Assembly: GCF_039543525.1 (NCBI RefSeq)
Contig: NZ_BAABJX010000042.1
Span: 62,001 to 126,000 of the forward strand
Origin: Algivirga pacifica
Lineage (GTDB): Bacteria; Bacteroidota; Bacteroidia; Cytophagales; Flammeovirgaceae
Length of the DNA stretch: 64,000 bases
Direction of reading: 5' to 3'
In this document: positions 17,932 through 26,636 of the stretch, one piece after another
Position numbering within the stretch: the stretch's first letter is position 1
Layout of the letters: every line of letters starts with the position of its first letter
Position numbers and translations under genes: made by a program
The notes under the pieces: generated by a model
Told to the model about the DNA's origin: nothing
The model's database searches: none
Seen by the model: only the letters and a program-made list of their open reading frames with translations

Positions 17932-19116
17932 CAAATGTAGGATACCTTGAAAAAAGGGAACTTGATACTTGGGGAGCTGAAAAGCATAGTCCCCATTTTT
18001 TGTATGTACTTTTACACCGTTCTTGGCAATGGTTTTTAGTGCGATAACATCTTGTAAAGGTACACATATAGGGTCTTTGGAAGGACTATCAAAGACCATT
18101 TGTTGAGAGGAAAGATAGAGTGTTCCTTTCTTTTGTTGTACATACGATAGCTGGTCAATACCTTTTTTCTTTAAAGGTGAACGATGTGCCTGTGTTTGAT
18201 AGGGACGTTCCAGTTTGACATTGGCTCTGAAATGTACAGTCTCTTCTTTTGCTACCGTTTCTACAGGAAGTTCAATTTCATTGTGAAGCTGAATGTTCTG
18301 CAGGTTGAATGCCCTGTCATCATAATGGGGAAGTTGCTTTTCCGTTAAAGACTTTTGTGTGATCAGTTCATTGAGCTGTAATAGCTTTCGTTTAGGAAGA
18401 TAGTTTTGCTCGCTTAACGAAAAGGCTTGATGCATTTTTAGAAGCCATGCAATATCTTCTTGAGAGAATTTTTTGTGTAGTAGCGCTCCTTCTACTTTTT
18501 GTCTACAGAGTAATTTAACGTTCGTAATCAGTTTTTTAGGAATTTTCTCAAATCGTTTTTTAAGCTCCTCAGGTGTTGGTAAAGCATCCGTTTTGAAATC
18601 CTCTATTCCTTGATAGTGAGTCCTTTTCTTTTTGCTAAATATGATCAGTATACTCAATAGTGTAATGAGTACAGTGTGTACGATAAGTGTTTCTATATCG
18701 CCTAATTCGGAAAGTGTGATGATGAAAGCAATTCCCTCAATAACCGCTAGGTTAAGGGAGAAGTGGTATAGGGTGAGATAGAAGCGAGCTTTCTTTCGTT
18801 TGTATTGCTTTCTTAAGAAGAATACACTGAGTCCTGCAGTGAATAGTGCACCTAGGGAAGCGTCCCAAGAGTCATCGGTAAGAAAAGTCAGTGATACGAA
18901 TACCGATAGTAGTAATATAGTCCAGGCCGATAAAACTGCTCCGTTGAGTATGGAGGCCTTTTTTCGTCTCCAAAGGCCATAGTTAGCACCTGATAGTAAC
19001 AGAAATGTAGGCAAGGAAAAAGCCAAGGAGTCACTAACTATGATTAATAGTAATAAGGAACCCACCATCATATTGAGTAAGGTGGAGTGAAAGAGGGAGC
19101 TGAAATATTTTCTCAT
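17917..19116 (-). CDS. Membrane protein with cytoplasmic PH/GRAM-like C-terminal domain
   Basis: A 399-residue protein of no family I can name. Residues about 1-165 hold roughly five to six hydrophobic segments (MMVGSLLLLIIVSDSLAF, FLLLSGANYGL, AWTILLLSVFVSLTFL, ASLGALFTAGLSVFFL, NLAVIEGIAFIITL, TVLITLLSILIIF). Then comes a charged helical region (170-260), and near the end KGTLYLSSQQMVFDSPSKD, VPLQDVIALKTI and GVKVHTKNGDYAFQL, a beta pattern like PH/GRAM lipid-binding domains. It starts 12 bases after the stop of the triple-TIR gene on the same strand, so the two are probably co-transcribed and may work together at the membrane. Its last codons (LLNR and TGA) lie in the repeat element. Confidence 0.7.
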   Translation of the reverse strand: MRKYFSSLFHSTLLNMMVGSLLLLIIVSDSLAFSLPTFLLLSGANYGLWRRKKASILNGAVLSAWTILLLSVFVSLTFLTDDSWDASLGALFTAGLSVFFLRKQYKRKKARFYLTLYHFSLNLAVIEGIAFIITLSELGDIETLIVHTVLITLLSILIIFSKKKRTHYQGIEDFKTDALPTPEELKKRFEKIPKKLITNVKLLCRQKVEGALLHKKFSQEDIAWLLKMHQAFSLSEQNYLPKRKLLQLNELITQKSLTEKQLPHYDDRAFNLQNIQLHNEIELPVETVAKEETVHFRANVKLERPYQTQAHRSPLKKKGIDQLSYVQQKKGTLYLSSQQMVFDSPSKDPICVPLQDVIALKTIAKNGVKVHTKNGDYAFQLPKYQVPFFQGILHLLLNR

Positions 19117-19128
19117 AATTAATGAACG

Positions 19129-22100
19129 CTATTTCGTTAGTATGGAAGAATCTTGAAGTTTAGGGAACTGATACGTCGTACTGCTATCATTAGAGGTGGA
19201 GGTATCATATTGATTTTCATAAAATTCAAATGTGTCAGCTGATTGTAAAAACTCCGTAAGTGCAGTGTCATCAATATTGTTAGGAACATAAAGTTGATCC
19301 CAGTCGATAATGCTTAGATCCCACACATCGACAAAGTTATTTACCCTTACTTTAAAGTGTTGTTGGTCTGTTGTAAAGTCAATACCGTTGACTTCTACTT
19401 CTTCTCCGTAGCTAATGCTGCTCAAATTATTACCAAATTCATTCATGAGCTGTAGATCTTGGCTTTCTGTGAGTAATAGCATTAATCGTTTGGATTCGAG
19501 AAAGGCAAAGTCTTTTAGATCGTCTCCATAGTAATTATAGCTATCGATAAATCGTAAGGAATCCTCTTCCATAGACCATTGTTGAATGCTTGTGTTTTTT
19601 GCGATGAGGACTTGTCTATTGCCTATAGTCTGAAAAGCAGTAATGTCTTCAAGTTGGCGAGGTGCTTCGTCAACGTCCTCTGGATAGGCTAGAGGTAGAT
19701 TTATAAGAGAAGGCTTTTTCCCTTTTTTCTTTTGAAAAAAGGAACGTTCCATTTTATAGTAAGTAGTTTTAAAAAGACCTTTTGAGGTAATTCCTGCCAA
19801 ATCATAGGACTGATTCATGTCCCATATTTTCAGTTTTCCTTCTTCATCCAGAGCCATTAAGTATCGATTGTCAGAAGTAAATTGTACTTGTCTTAGCTCT
19901 CCTTCATTGAGAATTTTCCTGACAATTCGATCAACTGGAAAGCTTTCCAAATCCCATAGTAATAGATCGCCGTCAGTAGGAATAATAGCCAAAAGGGTAT
20001 TATCCTTAGAAAGTACTACTTTTTGTATTCCTTGATCTACTTGAATGGAATAAAGGGTGTCTTGCGATAAGTCCCACAGTCTTAGAAGACCACTTTCGGA
20101 GCCGTAGCAGAGCCATTTTTTGTCGGTAGAAAATGCCGTTGAATTGATCTGTGAAATGTCTACGGTTTCGTAATCCGTTTCGTCGTAATACTCTCTAATG
20201 ATATTGTTTTGCTGATCATACAATGTAGGATATGGGGATGGCATGGCTAATATATATTGGCGGCCATCTGCCGTATATAGCACGTCATCTCCATACTGTC
20301 GATGAATAAAATCAGAAGATGCTTTGTATCGATCCAGCTTTTCTGGGTTTTTCTCAAAAGCCACTTTGTCGAATTTATTTCCCAAGGCATGACGGCCATG
20401 ACTTTTACTCAGTTCTGCCAAGGAATGAAAGACCATGATCTCATGGTTTTCAGCCTCTACCTCAGCATCCTGTTTTTCATTGATCAGATAAGCGGTGGCG
20501 ATGAGTACCAGAAATACAGTTGCATAAAACCCCCATGTCAGGATATTTTTTCGTTTTCGATCGAATAGTACTTGACTTTCTTCCCGAAGGTGGTCTTCCT
20601 GACTTGCTTCAATAAATGCTTTTTGTAAAAGCGTAGGGGCAGGATTTTTATGTTCTTTTTGGGCAGTCTGTAGCCAGAGGAAGGCTTCCTGTAAAAGGTC
20701 TTTTTTGAGGTAAAATTCTTTAGCCCAGGTGTTTTTTGCCCACTCTCGGGCTTTTTTATCCCAAAATGCATGAGACTTCACGTGTTCTCTATCCGTATCC
20801 AAGGCTCTTAATAATAAACCAATAGGACGGGTGAGATCGGTTTGCCCTTCAAAGTCAATCCAGTTGATTTGCTCTAGCTCTTTAGGGAGTGGAATATCCT
20901 CAATAGAACGATGCTTTACCGTTAGAATTCTTTTTCCTTGTTGTTGTGCATATTGCACCTCTTTAGTGCAAAAGGGGGAGGTGATGGAATCTGGGGAGAT
21001 AATAAATAGGTAGTTGTCAGAGGCGTCGATGCCTTTCTTGATCTCTTCCCAGAAATCCTCAGCCCCTGCTGGAATATTTTCCTGATCAAACCAGGTTGTA
21101 CGGCCGTGTAGCTCCATGAGTTGGTTGAGCTTGCGTACAAAGTCCGCATCCTTTCGAGAATAGGAAATAAATACCTCGTATTCTAGTTCATTTCGACGAG
21201 CATCACTTTGCTTGATAAAGCTTTTCTGGATCTCTGTAGGCAGGTGTGTATTTCTTCCTGCTGCTCCGTCTAACCAGGCCAGTGCTTTTTCCAATGCTCT
21301 TCCCCTTAATAAAATGGCAGGGTTTTTCCCTTGCCTTTCCCACTTGAGGGCTTGGTTGAGGTAAAGTTTATGTAAGTAGAAATAATCACGCTCCGCATGA
21401 AGCTGCTTGATTAAAAGCGTATCCTCATCATGGTTCCACTGGAAGTATTGAGCATTGGCAATAAGGGATGGAAGTGCTTCATCCGCCGTAGGAGCGACAA
21501 GTATAGGGATGATTTTCTTGTGAAGGCTATGGGCGTATGCTAGCTCTTTGAGGCAATATTTGGATTGTACAGATTTTGGAGAGATTAAGAAGAGAAAGTA
21601 ATCAGCCCTTTCGATACCTCCCAGGATTTCCTGATTGTACATAGAGCCTTTTTCAATATCCTCAAGGTCTACCCAAGTGGTGATCAACTGTCGGTGCAAG
21701 GTATTGACAATTTGTTGCGTTTCTTCTGTGTATTGTCGGGCGTAACAAATAAATACATCAGTTTGTAGGTTTTCACCATTCTTGCGAGATTCAATAATAA
21801 AGTCTGTATGAAGTTGAGAAGGGAGACAAGGAGGCTGTTCTCCATCTTCAAATTCATGCAGCAACCATGCTTCTGCATATTCTCTTTCTTTCCCTACTAA
21901 AAGATATTGGGAAGATTTTTGCTTCTGCGTCCACAATCTAGCCTTGTGTAGAATATCAGTATGTTGATAGACATAGGTTGCTTGTTTTTCAATACTATCT
22001 ATAACTTTTTGTACTACACTGTCTATAAGATCAATGGCTTTCCATTGTATAGGACAGTTCCATTTTTTTAGGTATTCTGGTTCATTATGTCTACTCCATT

Positions 22101-22626
22101 CATTCTCATACCCCTCTTTCCATTGGGTATAGGTTTCTATATTTCCAACCGTCTCCCTTGCGTAAATCCAGTCTGTTTTGGTAATCTGTTCAATAGCTTT
22201 CTCAACTTCCTGGCATAAGGCTGTGTTTCCTTTTGCTTCTTCTTTACGGTAGGCATAGGCCCAATCATCATCCTCAGGCATAATATGGAGGATAGGGATA
22301 ATTCGTTTTCCACAGCGTTGGGCATGGATCACTTCCAAAAGACAATAAATAGATCTGATGGAGTGGGGAGCAATGACAAAGAGGAAGTTCTGTGCATTTT
22401 CTATCCCGTGGTCGATACGTTTTTGATAGTCATCTCCATGAGGAATATTGACCTTATCAAACCAGGCATACCTTCCCGATAGGGTGATTTTTTGATGAAG
22501 GCGCGCAGCAAAAGAGAGACTTTCTCCTCTTCCATAAGAAATAAAGACATCCTTGTAAGAAGTATTTATGAGAGTATTGTCAGGAAGAGAGGTGTCAGTA
22601 GTTTTTAGCTCAATCGTATTGTCCAT
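19129..22626 (-). CDS. Triple-TIR protein with membrane anchor and WD40-like C-terminal region
   Basis: A 1165-residue signalling protein. TIR domain 1 starts near residue 24 (YKDVFISYGRGES), TIR 2 near 288 (QTDVFICYARQ) and TIR 3 near 482 (EYEVFISYSRKDADF). All three keep the glutamate that is catalytic in NAD-cleaving TIRs, in S-x4-C-x2-E contexts: Glu98 (SIRSIYCLLEV), Glu361 (SVQSKYCLKEL) and Glu556 (SITSPFCTKEV). Each TIR is followed by a related helical segment with A-x-x-W-L and later P-x4-FI-x-x-S (about 229-283, 427-478, 628-685), so the unit was triplicated. TIR 1 carries an insertion at about 116-220. A single membrane helix at about 694-714 precedes a region with WD40-like repeats (LLRLWDLSQDTL, LLLWDLESF, KLKIWDMNQSY). 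No nucleotide-binding switch (STAND) domain is visible. NAD cleavage or protein scaffolding are both possible. Confidence 0.85.
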   Translation of the reverse strand: MDNTIELKTTDTSLPDNTLINTSYKDVFISYGRGESLSFAARLHQKITLSGRYAWFDKVNIPHGDDYQKRIDHGIENAQNFLFVIAPHSIRSIYCLLEVIHAQRCGKRIIPILHIMPEDDDWAYAYRKEEAKGNTALCQEVEKAIEQITKTDWIYARETVGNIETYTQWKEGYENEWSRHNEPEYLKKWNCPIQWKAIDLIDSVVQKVIDSIEKQATYVYQHTDILHKARLWTQKQKSSQYLLVGKEREYAEAWLLHEFEDGEQPPCLPSQLHTDFIIESRKNGENLQTDVFICYARQYTEETQQIVNTLHRQLITTWVDLEDIEKGSMYNQEILGGIERADYFLFLISPKSVQSKYCLKELAYAHSLHKKIIPILVAPTADEALPSLIANAQYFQWNHDEDTLLIKQLHAERDYFYLHKLYLNQALKWERQGKNPAILLRGRALEKALAWLDGAAGRNTHLPTEIQKSFIKQSDARRNELEYEVFISYSRKDADFVRKLNQLMELHGRTTWFDQENIPAGAEDFWEEIKKGIDASDNYLFIISPDSITSPFCTKEVQYAQQQGKRILTVKHRSIEDIPLPKELEQINWIDFEGQTDLTRPIGLLLRALDTDREHVKSHAFWDKKAREWAKNTWAKEFYLKKDLLQEAFLWLQTAQKEHKNPAPTLLQKAFIEASQEDHLREESQVLFDRKRKNILTWGFYATVFLVLIATAYLINEKQDAEVEAENHEIMVFHSLAELSKSHGRHALGNKFDKVAFEKNPEKLDRYKASSDFIHRQYGDDVLYTADGRQYILAMPSPYPTLYDQQNNIIREYYDETDYETVDISQINSTAFSTDKKWLCYGSESGLLRLWDLSQDTLYSIQVDQGIQKVVLSKDNTLLAIIPTDGDLLLWDLESFPVDRIVRKILNEGELRQVQFTSDNRYLMALDEEGKLKIWDMNQSYDLAGITSKGLFKTTYYKMERSFFQKKKGKKPSLINLPLAYPEDVDEAPRQLEDITAFQTIGNRQVLIAKNTSIQQWSMEEDSLRFIDSYNYYGDDLKDFAFLESKRLMLLLTESQDLQLMNEFGNNLSSISYGEEVEVNGIDFTTDQQHFKVRVNNFVDVWDLSIIDWDQLYVPNNIDDTALTEFLQSADTFEFYENQYDTSTSNDSSTTYQFPKLQDSSILTK

Positions 22627-22768
22627 GCTGTTAGGCTATGATTTCGTGAGTACAGAAGAATGTTCTGTAAACAAACGTAAATATAGTTAAGATTTTTAGA
22701 ACATTACTCATTCCTCTAGATCATAGTTTTTTGTAAATTATTTTCTTTAACTAAGTATAGATATTACT

Positions 22769-23692
22769 ATGGCAGGATCTTCAAAGAAAGCAATTTACGG
22801 GGCTATCATCGCCAATCTAGCGATTGCAATAAGCAAGTTTGTGGCAGCATCATTTACGGGAGCTTCCTCTATGGTTTCAGAGGGGATTCACTCCTTAGTG
22901 GATACTGGTAACGGCATTCTTTTGCTTTACGGTATTCGTCAGAGTCACCGTCCCCCTACACCTCAGCATCCTTTTGGTTTTGGAAAGGAACTCTTCTTTT
23001 GGAGCTTTGTAGTGGCAATTCTGATTTTTGCTTTGGGCGGAGGAGTCGCTTTGTATGAGGGAATACATCATTTACAACATCCCAAGGAAATAGAAGATCC
23101 TATTTGGAATTATGTTGTGTTATCTGCAGCGATTCTCTTTGAGGGTTCCTCTCTATTAGTTGCCTTGAGGGAGTTTAAAAAGTTAAGAGGGGAAACGCCT
23201 TTTTTTAAGGCATTGAGGGATATCAAGGATACTTCCACTGTAGCTATTGTCATAGAGGATACTGCCGCATGTATAGGGTTATTGATTGCCTTGATTTGTG
23301 TTTTTCTGGGGGACGTTACAGGGAATCCTTATTTTGATGGGGCGGGTTCTGTCCTTATAGGGATCCTGTTGATATGCGTTTCGACTTTCTTTGCGATGGA
23401 ATGTAAAGGGTTGTTGGTAGGAGAGGGCTTAATGCAGGAGGACTTACAAAAGATTAAAAATATTCTGGAGATGGATAGCAGGGTAGAGCAACATCGTGCG
23501 CCTCTAAGTATGTATTTAGGCCCTCACCAAGTATTGCTGAACTTGGATGTTGATTTTCGAGATGAGTTAACAGCAAAAGAGGTAGAAGAGGCTATTGACG
23601 AGCTGGAAATGAATATTAAAAAAGCGATTCCAGAGGTTAATAGGATCTATATTGAAGCAGAACGCCTATTGAGGTCAAAGAATAAAAAGTGA
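22769..23692 (+). CDS. Cation diffusion facilitator (CDF) family metal transporter
   Basis: Inner-membrane antiporter that exports Zn2+ or a similar divalent metal in exchange for protons. Seen: AIYGAIIANLAIAISKFVAA (TM1), SSMVSEGIHSLVDTGNG with the His-x3-Asp metal site in TM2, HPFGFGKELFFWSF, a second pair of polar TM residues in VIEDTAAC, and a cytoplasmic C-terminal domain (about 215-300) containing VLLNLDVDFRDELTAKE. Length 307, typical. It belongs to the longer-loop subgroup, so metal specificity cannot be told. Single gene, divergent from the TIR gene. Confidence 0.9.
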   Translation: MAGSSKKAIYGAIIANLAIAISKFVAASFTGASSMVSEGIHSLVDTGNGILLLYGIRQSHRPPTPQHPFGFGKELFFWSFVVAILIFALGGGVALYEGIHHLQHPKEIEDPIWNYVVLSAAILFEGSSLLVALREFKKLRGETPFFKALRDIKDTSTVAIVIEDTAACIGLLIALICVFLGDVTGNPYFDGAGSVLIGILLICVSTFFAMECKGLLVGEGLMQEDLQKIKNILEMDSRVEQHRAPLSMYLGPHQVLLNLDVDFRDELTAKEVEEAIDELEMNIKKAIPEVNRIYIEAERLLRSKNKK

Positions 23693-23821
23693 CAGTTATT
23701 GTAATATTCTTTGGTGTTAGAAGCGCATTATGTTAACTTTATGGAAAATCGGCTATCCCGATTGGGATTGCACCTTATCAGGGTTGTTAAGGTGTCCGAA
23801 TATATACGTAAAATATAGTCA

Positions 23822-24286
23822 ATGGGAAGATCTAAGGAGACATTTAGTAAGAAAGAAAAAGAAAAAAAACGTCAGAAAAAGAAAGAACTGAAAGAGAAAA
23901 AGCGCATGCTGCGTAAGGAAGAGGGTCCAGGAGGAAGCGATCTGGATTCGATGATGGCTTACGTGGATGAGTTTGGTAACATTACCAGCACTCCTCCAGA
24001 TCCTGAAAAGATAAAAGAACAGCGTGAGCTTGATGCCCAAAATATCGAGATTAGCGTGAGTAAGTCGGAAGACTTGGAAGAAGATGATACACCTAACGAA
24101 GGAAAAGTAGAATTCTTCAATCACGGTAAAGGTTTCGGTTTTATCCGCGATAAGGATACCAAAGAGAAGCATTTCGTGCACGTGAGTGGACTTATTGATG
24201 AGATTGATGAGGGCGATTTGGTATCTTTCGATTTGGAAGAAGGCTTGAAAGGAATCAATGCGGTGAATGTGAAGCGTATTGGTTAG
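23822..24286 (+). CDS. Cold-shock-domain protein with basic N-terminal extension
   Basis: A 154-residue nucleic-acid-binding protein. The C-terminal 63 residues are a cold shock domain: GKVEFFNHGKGFGFIRD carries the RNP1-like K-G-F-G-F-I, and HFVHVSGL corresponds to RNP2 (usually F-V-H). The first 33 residues are extremely Lys/Glu-rich (SKKEKEKKRQKKKELKEKKR), probably a basic helix that adds RNA or ribosome contacts, followed by an acidic linker. Similar extended CSD proteins are common in Bacteroidota. A terminator follows about 120 bases downstream. Confidence 0.88.
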   Translation: MGRSKETFSKKEKEKKRQKKKELKEKKRMLRKEEGPGGSDLDSMMAYVDEFGNITSTPPDPEKIKEQRELDAQNIEISVSKSEDLEEDDTPNEGKVEFFNHGKGFGFIRDKDTKEKHFVHVSGLIDEIDEGDLVSFDLEEGLKGINAVNVKRIG

Positions 24287-24404
24287 TCGTTGGAGATGCT
24301 TAGAGGTGGCTGCTTAATTCATAGACTTTAGTGTTGTTATGAAAACGAACGAGAAGTATTGAATGAAGTAGCTTTTTCATTTTTCAAGACGTAATAAAAA
24401 TATT

Positions 24405-24437
24405 AGGGGACTCTTTTCAATAAGAGTCCCCCTTTTT
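24405..24437. terminator. Intrinsic terminator between convergent genes
   Basis: Arms 24405-24415 (AGGGGACTCTT) and 24422-24432 (AAGAGTCCCCC) with a 6-base loop, followed by TTTTT on the plus strand; A-rich bases on the left allow use from the minus strand too. Confidence 0.85.
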
Positions 24438-24438
24438 A

Positions 24439-26499
24439 TTACCAGATTCTTACTCTTTCTTCCGGTTTGATATAGTTTTGATCTCCTTCATTGATGGAGA
24501 AAGCCTCATAAAAGGCATCTACGTTTAATAGTGGTTGAATACCTCTAACCATAGCAGGGCTATGAGGGTCTGTATTGATCAACTCTCTTAGACGAGCCTC
24601 TCTCATTTTGGATCTCCAGATAGTAGCCCAAGAGATAAAGAAGCGTTGCTCAGGAGAGAAGTTATCGATTGCTTCAGGACGTCCATTATCGTTAAGATAC
24701 ATCTGTAGTCCGTCGTAAGCAGCCAATACACCACCTAAATCACCAATGTTTTCCCCAAGTGTAAGGTCTCCATTTACAAAAACACCGTCCAGTACTTCAA
24801 TAGCACTGTACTGTTCAGAAAGGGCATTACCTCTTTTTTGAAACTCTTCAAAATCAGAAGTATCCCACCACATTCTAAGTTTACCGTTGGCATCGAACTT
24901 GGCACCGCTATCATCGAAGGCGTGAGAGATCTCGTGACCAATCACAGCTCCTATACCACCAAAGTTTACAGCAACATCAGCATGTTGGTTATAGAATGGA
25001 GGTTGCAGGATAGCTGCCGGGAATACAATCTCATTTTTCAATGGATTGAAATAAGCATTTACGGTTTGAGGAGGCATACCCCATTCTGTTTTGTCTACCG
25101 GCTTTTTGTATTTAGCCAAGTTGGTTTTTAATGCCCATTTTCCGATAGCCACTTTGTGAGCATAGGCAGAACCTTCCTCGTTGATCTCAAGTGCAGAGTA
25201 ATCTTTCCATTTGTCAGGATAACCAATTTTCACATCACATTTGGTAAGTTTCTCTTTGGCTTTTTCCTTGGTTTCAGCTTTCATCCACTCCAATTGATCG
25301 ATACGGTTCCCGAAGGCCTTAACGACATAAGAGATCATTTCTTCTGCTTCTGCTTTAGCTTCTGCAGGGAAATGCTTGTCTACGTAAAGCTGACCGATAG
25401 CCTCTCCCATCATACGGTTTAGGCGAGATAGGTTACGCTCGTCCATAGGCTTTTGCTCTTGCGCACCTCTCAAGGTTTGCATGTAGAACGTCCAGTTTTG
25501 CTTCTCAATGTCCAACGATAAGTAGTTGGCTGCGTCGTTTAGCAATGTCCAACGCATATAGGTTTTAAGTTCTTCAATAGGAGTGCTTTTTAGCACTTCA
25601 TTCAGTTCCTCCATATAGGCTACCTGAGAAACCAATACTTCTTCTAGGTTCTGAATACCTAGTTCCCCAAAGATTTTTGTCCATTCTACAGCAGGAGTCA
25701 TCTGAGACAGTTGTTCTAGTGTACGGGGGTTATTTCGGTTATCAGGATTTCTTCTGGCAACTTTATCTAGTCTAGGGCGAGCTAGTTTGGTTTCAATCTC
25801 TAGAATAGTGGCTGCCTCTTTGCTTGCAGTAGCTTCATCTGCTCCAAGGTATTGCATCATCTTGGATACGTGAGCCAAGTATTGCTGACGAAGTTGTACA
25901 GATTTTTCATCTTCCTTAAGATAGTAGTCTCTCTCTGGAAGCCCCAATGCACCTGGTCCCAGGTAGATGGTCATGAGATCAGGATTATTTAAGCCCGCAT
26001 AAGAATAAAGAGAGAAGAACGAAGATGTAAGTGCTACTTCCTCGCTAAAGTAGTCGTTTAAGTCTGTTAGGTCTTGAACGCTCTCAATTTTATCCAGATA
26101 AGGTTTTAGTGGAGAGACCCCTGCCTTGTTACGGGCATCAGCATTCATCATAGCCTCATAGACTTTTAGGGCTTTGTACTGGTCGGTTTCCTTACCATAT
26201 TGGTTGTTCTCTATAGTTTCTTTCAGAAGTGCCAATACATCACTGTCAGTCTTGTCTCTTAGCTCCATGAAACTTCCCCAACGAGTTTCTTCTGCTGGAA
26301 TTTCAGTGTTTTTTAACCAGCTTCCGTTAACAAATTGGTAAAAATCGTCTCCCGGAGTGATTGAATGATCCATGTGTTCAAGGGAGATAGCTGCAGTGAG
26401 TTCCTGCTTCTCTTTGTGGTCTTGAGTTCCTTGCTGACAACTCATAGCTACAGATGCAGCAAGTAGAGTTCCTAAGGTTCCTCTTAGTTTGTTATTCAT
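24439..26499 (-). CDS. M13-family (neprilysin/PepO-like) metallopeptidase, lipoprotein
   Basis: Zinc endopeptidase of family M13, a 686-residue protein of normal length. The zinc motif is HEISH in GAVIGHEISHAFDDSGAKFD, the third ligand Glu is in GENIGDLGGV, and the substrate-binding NAYFNPLKNEIVFPAAILQ (partly cited) precedes it. The N-terminus MNNKLRGTLGTLLAASVAMS is followed by C21, a likely lipidation site, so the enzyme is probably periplasmic and membrane-tethered. The C-terminus ends in RVRIW, matching the conserved W-terminal end of M13 enzymes. Single gene. Confidence 0.93.
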   Translation of the reverse strand: MNNKLRGTLGTLLAASVAMSCQQGTQDHKEKQELTAAISLEHMDHSITPGDDFYQFVNGSWLKNTEIPAEETRWGSFMELRDKTDSDVLALLKETIENNQYGKETDQYKALKVYEAMMNADARNKAGVSPLKPYLDKIESVQDLTDLNDYFSEEVALTSSFFSLYSYAGLNNPDLMTIYLGPGALGLPERDYYLKEDEKSVQLRQQYLAHVSKMMQYLGADEATASKEAATILEIETKLARPRLDKVARRNPDNRNNPRTLEQLSQMTPAVEWTKIFGELGIQNLEEVLVSQVAYMEELNEVLKSTPIEELKTYMRWTLLNDAANYLSLDIEKQNWTFYMQTLRGAQEQKPMDERNLSRLNRMMGEAIGQLYVDKHFPAEAKAEAEEMISYVVKAFGNRIDQLEWMKAETKEKAKEKLTKCDVKIGYPDKWKDYSALEINEEGSAYAHKVAIGKWALKTNLAKYKKPVDKTEWGMPPQTVNAYFNPLKNEIVFPAAILQPPFYNQHADVAVNFGGIGAVIGHEISHAFDDSGAKFDANGKLRMWWDTSDFEEFQKRGNALSEQYSAIEVLDGVFVNGDLTLGENIGDLGGVLAAYDGLQMYLNDNGRPEAIDNFSPEQRFFISWATIWRSKMREARLRELINTDPHSPAMVRGIQPLLNVDAFYEAFSINEGDQNYIKPEERVRIW

Positions 26500-26636
26500 T
26501 TGTTGTTAATGTTTATCACTGATAAAGTTATCTCATTGGTCATAAGAAAACCTTATCGGCAGATATGATGGAATAAATAATTGAACCATCAAAATATGAA
26601 GAAACTTTCATTTTATGTTAATAAATAATGATTTTT

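Noticed and set aside
17823..18047. 74-residue plus-strand frame
   Set aside because: It starts in the loop of the repeat element and continues antisense to the membrane protein.
17917..22626. Defence island around the TIR gene
   Set aside because: Neighbours are metabolic and transport genes; no restriction, toxin-antitoxin, integrase or transposase is seen, so only the gene pair itself is flagged.
23819..24181. 120-residue minus-strand frame opposite the cold-shock gene
   Set aside because: Phe-rich antisense of the Lys/Glu-rich extension; the cold-shock domain on the plus strand is clear.
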